A stretch of 12,509 nt of DNA, taken from positions 1 to 12,509 of the forward strand of contig JBKJLF010000210.1 of the NCBI GenBank assembly GCA_046597185.1, in the 5' to 3' direction. The DNA comes from CAMBDR01 sp046597185. GTDB lineage: Bacteria > Pseudomonadota > Gammaproteobacteria > Burkholderiales > Burkholderiaceae_D. The notes under the pieces were generated by a model, which worked only from the letters and a program-made list of their open reading frames with translations, searched no databases and was not told the DNA's origin. This document shows, piece after piece, positions 6,523 to 12,509 of this stretch. The position numbers and the translations under genes were made by a program. Positions within the stretch are counted from its first letter, which is position 1. Every line of letters begins with the position of its first letter.

Positions 6523-6599
6523 TGGCAGGGGAGAAAGGATTCGAACCTTTGCATGCTGGAATCAAAATCCAGTGCCTTAACCAACTTGGCGACTCCCCT
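6523..6599 (-). tRNA. tRNA-Gln, anticodon UUG
   Basis: On the minus strand a full cloverleaf can be drawn. The 7-bp acceptor stem is AGGGGAG with CTCCCCT, followed by discriminator G and an encoded CCA (6523-6525). The anticodon stem CTGGA/TCCAG encloses the loop TTTTGAT, giving anticodon TTG (6563-6565). The T arm is AAAGG-TTCGAAT-CCTTT. The body resembles bacterial glutamine tRNAs, including the D-arm start TCGCCAAG. It decodes CAA and, by wobble, CAG. Its place between ispE and prs is the usual betaproteobacterial one. Confidence 0.97.
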
Positions 6600-6628
6600 A
6601 CGCAACTCAGCTTTGCTACCGAGGGAGG

Positions 6629-6657
6629 ATTATAGCACCCAATTCGATAACAAACAA
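6629..6657 (-). promoter_or_regulatory. Sigma-70 promoter for tRNA-Gln (extended -10)
   Basis: On the minus strand a perfect TATAAT lies at 6634-6629 and is preceded by TG one base away (TGCTATAAT), an extended -10. A partial -35, TTGTTT, lies at 6657-6652 with a 17-bp spacer. Transcription would begin about 20-25 bases before the tRNA 5' end at 6599. It may also drive prs by read-through. Confidence 0.78.
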
Positions 6658-6668
6658 ACCTTTGACTC

Positions 6669-6700
6669 ATAAAAATTGCTGCAAAACACTCAATTTTTAT
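6669..6700 (-). terminator. AT-rich perfect inverted repeat after ispE, possible weak terminator
   Basis: ATAAAAATTG (6669-6678) and CAATTTTTAT (6691-6700) form a perfect 10-bp inverted repeat with a 12-base loop, 31 bases after the ispE stop and upstream of the tRNA promoter. The stem is mostly A-T and no clean T run follows, so termination would be weak. It could instead be an AT-rich upstream element or a protein-binding site. Confidence 0.4.
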
Positions 6701-6731
6701 TGAAACCGCCTACTTTGCAACTAATTTGCGG

Positions 6732-7616
6732 CTAATTCACCACATCATCCAACAAATACTGTGCCATTGGGTGTTGTGTTAAAGCTTTGGCGCACCACAC
6801 TTTCCACTGATCGGGGAAAGCGGCCTGTGCTGCAGCAACAACTTGCTGCGCATCGGCTAAATTGGGCATTGCACAAAACACACAAGCACCGGAGCCTGTC
6901 ATGCGCGCCGCGCCGTAGTGGCTTAGCCACGTCAGCGCTTGCGCAATTGGCGGATATAAACGCGCCGCCACGGCTTGCAAATCATTCTTTCCGAAGCAAG
7001 ACGCTGGGCTACTGGAAAAGTCCGCTATTGTGACGGGTTTCGTATCTCTTGTCAAGTCATGCGCAGAAAAAATTGCGGGAGTCGGCACACTGACCCCGGG
7101 TTCGATCACCACATACCAGCATACCGGCGTGGCAATAGTCTGTAATTCCTCGCCCACACCTTCGGCAAAAGCATTTCTCCCAAACAAGAAAAATGGCACA
7201 TCAGCCCCCAGTTTCAAGCCAATTTGCATCAATTGCTCACGATTCAAGCCAATTTGCCACAAATGATTCAGTGCGATCAAGGTGGTGGCTGCATCGGAAG
7301 AGCCGCCACCCAGACCGCCGCCCATCGGCAAGACTTTTTCCAGCCGAATATCCACCCCCATGCGCGGGGCCTGGCTTTGCAATAGTCTGGCTGCGCGCAC
7401 CACCAGATCATCCACCTCGGCTACCCCCGCCAAGGCGGTGGTGCGGCGGATTTTGCCATCGTCGCGCAAGGTAAAATGCAGGGTGTCGCCGTAATCGAGC
7501 AATTGAAACACCGATTGCAGCAAGTGGTAACCATCGGCGCGCCGCCCCAGCACGTGCAAAAATAAATTCAATTTGGCCGGGGCCAAACAATTATTGAGTT
7601 CCGTTAATTTTGTCAT
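6732..7616 (-). CDS. ispE: 4-diphosphocytidyl-2-C-methyl-D-erythritol kinase
   Basis: Phosphorylates CDP-methylerythritol at the 2-hydroxyl with ATP, the fourth step of the MEP pathway to isoprenoid precursors; cytoplasmic GHMP kinase. The 294-residue product has normal length. It shows the N-terminal substrate motif APAKLNLFLHVLGRR (Lys15), RADGYHLLQSVF, the glycine-rich ATP loop LPMGGGLGGGSSDAA (96-110), GADVPFFLFG with the catalytic Asp139, and the C-terminal GHMP motif ARMTGSGACVF. The ATG at 7616 has AAGGA eleven bases upstream, rather distant but usable. It follows lolB by 42 bp in the same direction and is likely in one transcript with lolB and the TPR gene. Confidence 0.97.
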   Translation of the reverse strand: MTKLTELNNCLAPAKLNLFLHVLGRRADGYHLLQSVFQLLDYGDTLHFTLRDDGKIRRTTALAGVAEVDDLVVRAARLLQSQAPRMGVDIRLEKVLPMGGGLGGGSSDAATTLIALNHLWQIGLNREQLMQIGLKLGADVPFFLFGRNAFAEGVGEELQTIATPVCWYVVIEPGVSVPTPAIFSAHDLTRDTKPVTIADFSSSPASCFGKNDLQAVAARLYPPIAQALTWLSHYGAARMTGSGACVFCAMPNLADAQQVVAAAQAAFPDQWKVWCAKALTQHPMAQYLLDDVVN

Positions 7617-7631
7617 CTTGCGCCATTCCTT

Positions 7632-7665
7632 ACCTTATTGCCTGCCTTCTTGCCCACCTTATTGC
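7632..7665 (-). repeat. 10-bp direct repeat at the lolB stop codon
   Basis: ACCTTATTGC occurs at 7632-7641 and 7656-7665, 24 bp apart. Read on the minus strand each contains CAATAA, so the second occurrence downstream supplies a second stop in the lolB frame. It may be the trace of a small duplication; the sequences between the copies do not otherwise match. Confidence 0.5.
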
Positions 7666-8300
7666 AGGCCATCAATAATCAAGCGTAACTTGACTTCACC
7701 CGCCTCGGTGCTGTAACGCGCCAAATCGATACGCTTGGGGCTGCCATCCGGGTGCCGACTCACGAAGCGTATGCGCCAGCCCTGGCTCTCGGTCATGTCG
7801 TCTTGCAAGGGGGTGGCACCCGGCACCTGGCCTTGCAACCAATAACGCAAACCGGCGACCGGCAGCGGCCAACCCAGGGTTTGCGCCATCAGGGTATCCA
7901 TATCCGCCGCCTCACGCTCGGGCGCGCCCGCTTGCCTGATGCGCGCCCCCGCAGGCGTTACGAAAATCTGCGCCAGGGTTTCGCCTACGGGTGAGCGCAG
8001 GGTGATGGCAATCTCATCTTGCTTTTGATGCCATTCAAATTTGCCATGCAGCGCTTCATCTTTACCGCGCTGTTGATACATCACCGACATACGTCCCTGT
8101 AAATCAATATTGCTTTGATAAGGAGGAAAGCCTGTTGGCGAGCCTGTTGGCAAATTCGAGGGCAAGCCCGGTACGGCTTTGGGATCAAGCGTGGAGCAAG
8201 CCGTCAGCATAAGCAGCGCAGCCAGCAGCAGCCAACGGCAAATCGCCTGCGCCGTGCTGCCCAAGGCTGATCTCAAGCCAGTTCTTAAGCCAATGAGCAT
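7659..8300 (-). CDS. lolB: Outer-membrane lipoprotein insertion protein LolB
   Basis: LolB receives lipoproteins from the periplasmic carrier LolA and places them in the inner leaflet of the outer membrane. The 213-residue product has a long N-terminal segment with a hydrophobic core WLLLAALLMLTAC and a lipobox with Cys35. Ser follows the cysteine, consistent with outer-membrane sorting. Typical LolB features follow: SNIDLQGRMSVMYQQRGKDE, HGKFEWHQKQDEIAITLRSP, LGWPLPVAGLRYWLQGQ and a C-terminal KLRLIIDGLQ. A short Pro/Gly/Ser/Thr linker (about 43-58) joins the anchor to the domain. The ATG shares its A with the TAA stop of the TPR gene (TAATG), which implies translational coupling. The N-terminus before the hydrophobic core is longer than usual, so an internal start is possible, but the overlap favours this one. 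Confidence 0.93.
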   Translation of the reverse strand: MLIGLRTGLRSALGSTAQAICRWLLLAALLMLTACSTLDPKAVPGLPSNLPTGSPTGFPPYQSNIDLQGRMSVMYQQRGKDEALHGKFEWHQKQDEIAITLRSPVGETLAQIFVTPAGARIRQAGAPEREAADMDTLMAQTLGWPLPVAGLRYWLQGQVPGATPLQDDMTESQGWRIRFVSRHPDGSPKRIDLARYSTEAGEVKLRLIIDGLQ

Positions 8301-10141
8301 TATGGCAAACTCACATTCAAGCGCGCCAGGGTACTTTTCAGGGCATCGTTTTTGGGATCTTTGCTTTTGGCCTCACGCCAAAATTTTTGCGCCTCGGCTT
8401 TTTGCCCCTTTTGCCATAAAACTTCGCCCAAATGCACGGCAATTTCAGCATCGGAACGTAATCCGTAGGAACGCCGCAATAAGGCTTCCGCTTCGCTCAG
8501 CTTGCCCATACGAAATTGTACCCAGCCCATGCTATCGAGGATAAACGGATCATCGGGTGCCATCTGCAAGGCTTTTTCGATCAGGGCCTGGGCTTCGGGC
8601 AAGCGAATATTGCGCTCGGCAAACGAATACCCGAGGGCGTTATAGGCTTGATGTTCCTTGGGGGACAACTGGATCACCAGCCTGAGCGTGCGCTCCATGA
8701 TTTGCCAGCGATCCAGCTTTTCCGCGATCAAGGCAAAATCGTAGAGTAAATCGGTATTTTTGGGGAAACGCTTGAGTCCCGCCTCCAGCACCGCATAGGC
8801 TTGTTTATTTTGATTGGCATTGCGCAAAATTTGGGCATCCGTCAAAATCAACAAGACTTTTTTATCGGTGCTCTCAGCGTGCAAACTTTTCAACAAGGCG
8901 CGCGCCTGTGCCAGATTCCCGCTCTTTGCGATCAAACTGGCGCGACGCAATTGAACACCAAATTGATTCGCTTCGCGACTGTCGGATGTGGACATTTGGG
9001 TCAGCCACTTCAACGCACCGGCAGTATCGCCGCGCTCTTCGGCAATTTGCGCCAGATAAGAGTAAACCGTACTCACTTCGCGCTCATCATTTTGAGGATA
9101 CAGTTTTATCCCTTCAAGATAACCGACAAAGCTCGCTTGGGCAGTGGCCAAATCGCGCTCAAAAAATGCCACCACGCCCAAACCATACAATAGCGCCGGA
9201 TTGTTTGGATCGGCTTTTAATAGCACTTCATATTCGCGTCGGGCCTGGCTATATTGGCGCTGCTCGATCAAACCGCGCACCAATTTGAGCCGCACTTCTT
9301 TGGCATTCGGGTAGACCGCCAAAAAGTCAGCCAATTCCTGATTCGCCAACTTACTATCACCTAACACCAGCGCATGGGTTAGCATGGCTTCTTCGGACGC
9401 CGGATTAATCGCCCGCGCCGCCCGCACTTCTTGCAAAGCGCGCACGTTGTCGCCCTTGGCCCAGGCGCTGAAAGACAAGGCCAAACGCGCCTCAATCCAC
9501 TCTTTATAGGGCGTCAACAACGATTCCAGCACCGTGAAAGCGGCTGTTTTGTCTTTGGCAAAGCGCATGATTTGCTGAATCTGCAAGATCGCATAACCGC
9601 GCTCGGCAGGCGCAGCTTTGGACAGCACGCCTTTTAAGGCTTTATGCACTTCATCCAAATCTTCGCCGAAGACGATGAAGCGTAAATAAAGTTGATTAGC
9701 CTCTTCCGCTTTGGGGTCCAGTTCGCGCCACAGACGAATGGCGACGAGCGCGGGTGCGCCCTGGTCGGCATCGCGCGCCACTTCCATTGCGCGCCTGGCC
9801 AAACGCGGGTCGCGGGTTTGTTTTGCTGCATCAAGTAAAATGCCGTACGCGTCTTTCCACTTGCCGCGCTGCGCCGCCACTTCAGAGGCCATCAGCTTGG
9901 CCATTAAATCGGCAGTGAGTTCAACGCCCGGCAAATTGACGGGTGGATCCAGCGAAGCGAGCACGTCAGCCACCGGGACATCTTGCACCTCATCCGCAGG
10001 CTTGGCGGCAAGGTTGACAGCAGGCTTTGCGACCGACGCGAAGGTAGGCTGAACAGCAGGCTGAACACCGGGCGCAGGTGAAAACGTCGAACAGCCCGAA
10101 AAAAGGGCAGACAGCGTTACAATGATCAAAGCGTTTTTCAC
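8300..10141 (-). CDS. Tetratricopeptide-repeat outer-membrane lipoprotein, function unknown
   Basis: A 613-residue protein with a lipoprotein signal, MKNALIIVTLSALFSGC, with Cys17 followed by Ser (outer-membrane sorting). A Pro/Ala/Val-rich linker follows (about 20-55), then helical tetratricopeptide repeats for almost the full length. Repeats are clearest near 310-345 (DPNNPALLYGLGVVAF), 455-480 and 495-600 (AYNALGYSFAERN, DPFILDSMGWVQFRMGKLSE, HLGEVLWQKGQKAEAQKFWR). The gene starts with GTG at 10141; AGGA stands about eight bases upstream. Such a TPR protein directly before lolB is conserved in betaproteobacteria, but I know of no established function. A scaffold role in the outer membrane or periplasm is an inference from the repeats and lipid anchor. 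The protein itself would need its neighbour LolB for delivery. Confidence 0.88.
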   Translation of the reverse strand: MKNALIIVTLSALFSGCSTFSPAPGVQPAVQPTFASVAKPAVNLAAKPADEVQDVPVADVLASLDPPVNLPGVELTADLMAKLMASEVAAQRGKWKDAYGILLDAAKQTRDPRLARRAMEVARDADQGAPALVAIRLWRELDPKAEEANQLYLRFIVFGEDLDEVHKALKGVLSKAAPAERGYAILQIQQIMRFAKDKTAAFTVLESLLTPYKEWIEARLALSFSAWAKGDNVRALQEVRAARAINPASEEAMLTHALVLGDSKLANQELADFLAVYPNAKEVRLKLVRGLIEQRQYSQARREYEVLLKADPNNPALLYGLGVVAFFERDLATAQASFVGYLEGIKLYPQNDEREVSTVYSYLAQIAEERGDTAGALKWLTQMSTSDSREANQFGVQLRRASLIAKSGNLAQARALLKSLHAESTDKKVLLILTDAQILRNANQNKQAYAVLEAGLKRFPKNTDLLYDFALIAEKLDRWQIMERTLRLVIQLSPKEHQAYNALGYSFAERNIRLPEAQALIEKALQMAPDDPFILDSMGWVQFRMGKLSEAEALLRRSYGLRSDAEIAVHLGEVLWQKGQKAEAQKFWREAKSKDPKNDALKSTLARLNVSLP

Positions 10142-10301
10142 GACGGTTCCTGTTGGGTTTGGTGCAGCCGGGGGTTGATGCGACCAGTCATTTTACGCCT
10201 AAGCCGAAACCAACGAACTGAATGAAGTGATATTTTTTGTTGCGCACTGTATCAAACATTTATATCCGGCAATCGTTTCCACTCTATCAGCGAATTAAAT
10301 C
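10142..10301. promoter_or_regulatory. Divergent intergenic region between the TPR lipoprotein gene and mutM
   Basis: These 160 bases carry the start signals of two divergent genes. For mutM a weak sigma-70 pair is visible: TTGTTG (10237-10242), an 18-bp spacer and TATATC (10261-10266). For the TPR gene, TAAAAT appears on the minus strand near 10190-10195 without a -35 at standard spacing. The centre has an AT-rich tract (10228-10240). No operator or RNA gene is recognised. Confidence 0.35.
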
Positions 10302-11135
10302 ATGCCTGAATTACCTGAAGTTGAAGTCACACGACGCGGCGTTGCGCCGTATTTGGAAGGTGCCACGGTGCACGCCGTCATTTTCCGGCGCGAAGGCTTG
10401 CGCTGGCCGTTCCCGCAGGGCTTACCCGCCACCTTGGCTGGCCACACCATACGCGCCACCGGGCGGCGCGGAAAATATTTATTGATTCATTTCGATCATG
10501 GCAGCTTGATTATTCATTTGGGCATGTCCGGCCATTTGCGCATCTTGTCGGCAAATGAAGTTGCACAAAAACACGACCACTTTGATTTGGTCGTAAAAAG
10601 CAATGCAGGTTTAACCGCGATGCGCCTGACCGATCCGCGCCGCTTCGGTGCGGTACTGTGGCACGCCCTGCAAGATGGCCCGGTCGAACAACATGCCTTA
10701 CTGGTAAAGCTGGGAATTGAACCATTGGAAGCGCAGTTTTCCGGCAAGCTATTGCACCGGGAAACCCGCAAACGCAACAGCGCAATCAAGCAAGTGTTGC
10801 TGGCAGGCGACATCGTGGTCGGGGTCGGGAATATTTATGCATCCGAGAGCCTGTTTCGTGCCGGCATCAATCCGCAAACCCCGGCATGCCGTATCAGTCT
10901 GGCCCGCTACAATAAGCTGGCCGAGGCGATTCGTGTCATTTTAGCTGCTGCCATTGAAAAAGGAGGCAGTACATTGCGTGATTTCTTGGGTGTAGATGGC
11001 CAAACCGGCTATTTTCAGCAATCCTATTTCGTTTATGACCGCACCGAATTACCTTGCTACATGTGCGGCAATCCGATCCGACAATTAAAACAAGGGCAAC
11101 GCTCGACCTTTTATTGTCCGACTTGCCAAAAATAA
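10302..11135 (+). CDS. mutM: Formamidopyrimidine-DNA glycosylase (Fpg/MutM)
   Basis: Removes 8-oxoguanine and formamidopyrimidines from DNA and cuts the abasic strand by beta,delta-elimination. The 277-residue protein has normal length. It begins MPELPEVEVTRRG, so after Met removal the catalytic Pro and the following Glu are present. Lys58 in GRRGKYLL is the conserved active-site lysine. HLGMSGHL and TDPRRFGAVLW hold the Met, Arg and Phe that fill the gap left by the flipped base. IKQVLLAGDIVVGVGNIYASESLF is the helix-two-turn-helix DNA-binding segment. The C-terminal zinc finger is complete (Cys252, Cys255, Cys272, Cys275), with Arg267 in the finger loop. The ATG has only a weak purine-rich ribosome binding site. 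It is divergent from the TPR-lolB operon. Confidence 0.97.
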   Translation: MPELPEVEVTRRGVAPYLEGATVHAVIFRREGLRWPFPQGLPATLAGHTIRATGRRGKYLLIHFDHGSLIIHLGMSGHLRILSANEVAQKHDHFDLVVKSNAGLTAMRLTDPRRFGAVLWHALQDGPVEQHALLVKLGIEPLEAQFSGKLLHRETRKRNSAIKQVLLAGDIVVGVGNIYASESLFRAGINPQTPACRISLARYNKLAEAIRVILAAAIEKGGSTLRDFLGVDGQTGYFQQSYFVYDRTELPCYMCGNPIRQLKQGQRSTFYCPTCQK

Positions 11136-11295
11136 TCATTGTCACCAGCGCAATATATCGACAACGCCGTCTTGCACAGGCTGGACGAAAGCACTAACAT
11201 CAGTGACAATAGAGAAGCCTGTTGAGAAGTGGCGTTGGCTTAGGCCAATTTTATCTCCGGGCATTCAACAACAAGCTAACCGTGGTGGGGGCAAT
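11136..11295 (+). other. Intergenic region between mutM and the dynamin-like gene
   Basis: These 160 bases hold no recognised gene. The frame of the downstream GTPase gene stays open backwards through most of this stretch, but the sequence there does not look like a conserved protein. No terminator hairpin follows mutM, so co-transcription is possible. GTGGTGGGGG (11282-11291) provides the purine-rich ribosome binding site for the next gene. Confidence 0.5.
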
Positions 11296-12509
11296 GTGAG
11301 TAATCTGGTCCAGGATTTCCAAATTTACAGTACCTGGCGCAAAGGCGTCGTATCCGCTTTGGAGCGCTATCGGTCATGGGTGCATGATGCCGAGCTATCC
11401 GACCCCTCGTGCGAAAAGCGTTTTTCGCGTGCTTTTGGGCGGCTGGCCGATGATAAATTATCGATTGCCTTTGTGGCTGAATTTTCTCGTGGCAAATCAG
11501 AATTAATTAATTCGATCTTTTTTGCCGATTATGGGCAACGCATTTTACCGTCCTCAGCGGGCCGCACCACAATGTGCCCGACCGAGTTGATGTATGACGC
11601 AGCCATTACCCCTTGCATCCGCCTGCTGCCGATTGAAACCCGTGCCCAACCCTTATCCACCAGCGACTTTAAAACCCGCCCCGACGAATGGACGGTGTTG
11701 GCGCTGGACATTCAATCCGGTGAAGGCATGCTGGAAGCCTTCAAGCAAGTGAGCTTAACCAAGTTTGTCAGCATCGAAGAAGCCCAAACCTATGGCTTGT
11801 ACGACGCCGATGACCCGGATATCAGCCTGACCTTAAATGAAGATGGTTTGATCGAAATTTCGCTGTGGCGGCATGCGATTATCAACTTCCCCCACCCTTT
11901 GCTGAAAGAAGGTCTGGTCATTTTGGATACACCGGGTTTGAATGCGATTGGTACCGAACCGGAATTAACGCTCAATTTAATCCCCAATGCGCACGCGGTG
12001 CTGTTTATTTTGGCAGCCGATACCGGCGTTACCAAGAGCGATATTGATGTCTGGCGCAACCATATTGGGGCCGGGCCGGGGCGCATGGTGGTGCTCAATA
12101 AAATCGACAGCATGTGGGATGAATTACGTTCCGAAGCCGAGGTGGAGCGTCAAATCAACAAACAGGTGAGCACCGTGGCGCATACTTTGGCACTGGAGCC
12201 ACGCCAGGTATTCCCGGTTTCGGCGCAAAAAGGTTTGGTCTCCAAAATCAACAAAGATGCGGCTTTGCTGAAAAAGAGCCGCCTGCCGGTGCTGGAAAAT
12301 GCGCTGGCCAATGAATTGATTCCAGCCAAAAAAGACATTATCAGCCTGCAATTGAAGGAAGATATCGATGGTTTGATCACGGCGCAAAACACCATGGTTT
12401 CCTCGCGCATGCGTAGCGTGGTGGAACAATTATTTGAATTCAAGAGCCTGCGCGGCAAAAATCGCAATGTGGTTGAACACATGATGAAGCGAATTGACGC
12501 CGAGAAGAA
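11296..12509 (+). CDS. Dynamin-family GTPase, N-terminal part (3' end outside window)
   Basis: GTG at 11296, after a strong GGGGG, opens a frame that stays open for 404 codons to the window edge. It begins (V/M)SNLVQDFQIYSTWRKGVV and has the GTPase motifs of the dynamin family: G1 AEFSRGKSELIN (61-72, Lys67, Ser68), G2 threonines in GRTTMCPTEL (89-98), G3 DTPGL (211-215) and G4 NKID (268-271). VFPVSAQKG near 310 follows in the usual G5 region. A helical segment with many charged residues follows (about 340-404), as in dynamin stalks. Bacterial dynamin-like proteins bind or remodel membranes, but the role of this one is unknown. The first G1 residue, usually Gly, is Ala61. An upstream in-frame GTG (11203) has a poorer ribosome binding site and is less likely. 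mutM lies 160 bp upstream on the same strand. Confidence 0.88.
   Translation, partial: MSNLVQDFQIYSTWRKGVVSALERYRSWVHDAELSDPSCEKRFSRAFGRLADDKLSIAFVAEFSRGKSELINSIFFADYGQRILPSSAGRTTMCPTELMYDAAITPCIRLLPIETRAQPLSTSDFKTRPDEWTVLALDIQSGEGMLEAFKQVSLTKFVSIEEAQTYGLYDADDPDISLTLNEDGLIEISLWRHAIINFPHPLLKEGLVILDTPGLNAIGTEPELTLNLIPNAHAVLFILAADTGVTKSDIDVWRNHIGAGPGRMVVLNKIDSMWDELRSEAEVERQINKQVSTVAHTLALEPRQVFPVSAQKGLVSKINKDAALLKKSRLPVLENALANELIPAKKDIISLQLKEDIDGLITAQNTMVSSRMRSVVEQLFEFKSLRGKNRNVVEHMMKRIDAEK

Noticed and set aside
6428..6670. An 81-codon N-terminal extension of prs, open through the tRNA region
   Set aside because: The frame runs across the tRNA-Gln gene and its translation has no resemblance to PRPP synthetases. 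The start at 6427 gives the standard 316 residues.
10510..10813. Open frames on the minus strand inside mutM
   Set aside because: They overlap a complete mutM with all catalytic and zinc-finger residues; they are only by-products of its codon use.
11138..11210. 8-bp inverted repeat ATTGTCAC / GTGACAAT between mutM and the dynamin-like gene
   Set aside because: The arms are 57 bases apart with no other supporting structure, and an 8-bp match over this distance can arise by chance.
11203..11295. Longer version of the dynamin-like protein from GTG at 11203
   Set aside because: There is no good ribosome binding site before 11203, and the added residues (TIEKPVEKWRWLRP and on) look unlike a conserved N-terminus. 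GTG at 11296 has a strong GGGGG upstream.

Overview
The window looks like a chromosomal segment of a betaproteobacterium of the order Burkholderiales, perhaps an Oxalobacteraceae-type genome with moderate GC. The main reason is the minus-strand order TPR lipoprotein - lolB - ispE - tRNA-Gln(UUG) - prs - rplY, with mutM divergent from it, which I know as a conserved betaproteobacterial arrangement. The taxon is an inference from gene order and protein style; no 16S rRNA or other decisive marker is present.

Left part (1-4730), accessory in character. The window opens inside a plus-strand proline racemase / 4-hydroxyproline epimerase gene. Its visible start is a run of seven in-frame 12-bp units encoding Asp-Thr-Ala-Thr, placed just before the catalytic-cysteine segment. 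Next come three genes of a Lap-type surface-adhesin control system: a TolC/LapE-like outer-membrane secretion protein on the minus strand, then divergently lapG (periplasmic cysteine protease) and lapD (membrane c-di-GMP receptor with degenerate GGDEF and EAL domains). In known Lap systems, LapD sequesters LapG when c-di-GMP is high, so the LapA-type adhesin stays on the surface. When c-di-GMP falls, LapG is released and cuts the adhesin loose. The adhesin and the inner-membrane transporter parts (LapB/LapC) are not in this window.

Middle part (4700-10141), housekeeping, all minus strand. A bidirectional terminator separates lapD from the convergent rplY. Reading in the direction of transcription: a TPR outer-membrane lipoprotein; lolB, whose start overlaps the TPR stop by one base; ispE; an AT-rich inverted repeat; a tRNA-Gln with a good extended -10 promoter; prs; and rplY. 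The prs and rplY leaders hold several hairpins, including two with the same six-base-pair stem. LolB inserts lipoproteins such as its TPR neighbour into the outer membrane. IspE serves isoprenoid synthesis, Prs makes PRPP, and L25 is a 5S rRNA-binding ribosomal protein.

Right part (10142-12509), plus strand. mutM (Fpg DNA glycosylase) is followed after 160 bp by a GTG-started dynamin-family GTPase gene that runs off the window end. No stretch longer than about 160 bases is without a gene. I see no insertion sequence, CRISPR array, prophage or wholly new system. The least ordinary items are the epimerase repeat, the lap cluster without its adhesin, the hairpin-rich prs/rplY leaders and the dynamin-like GTPase.
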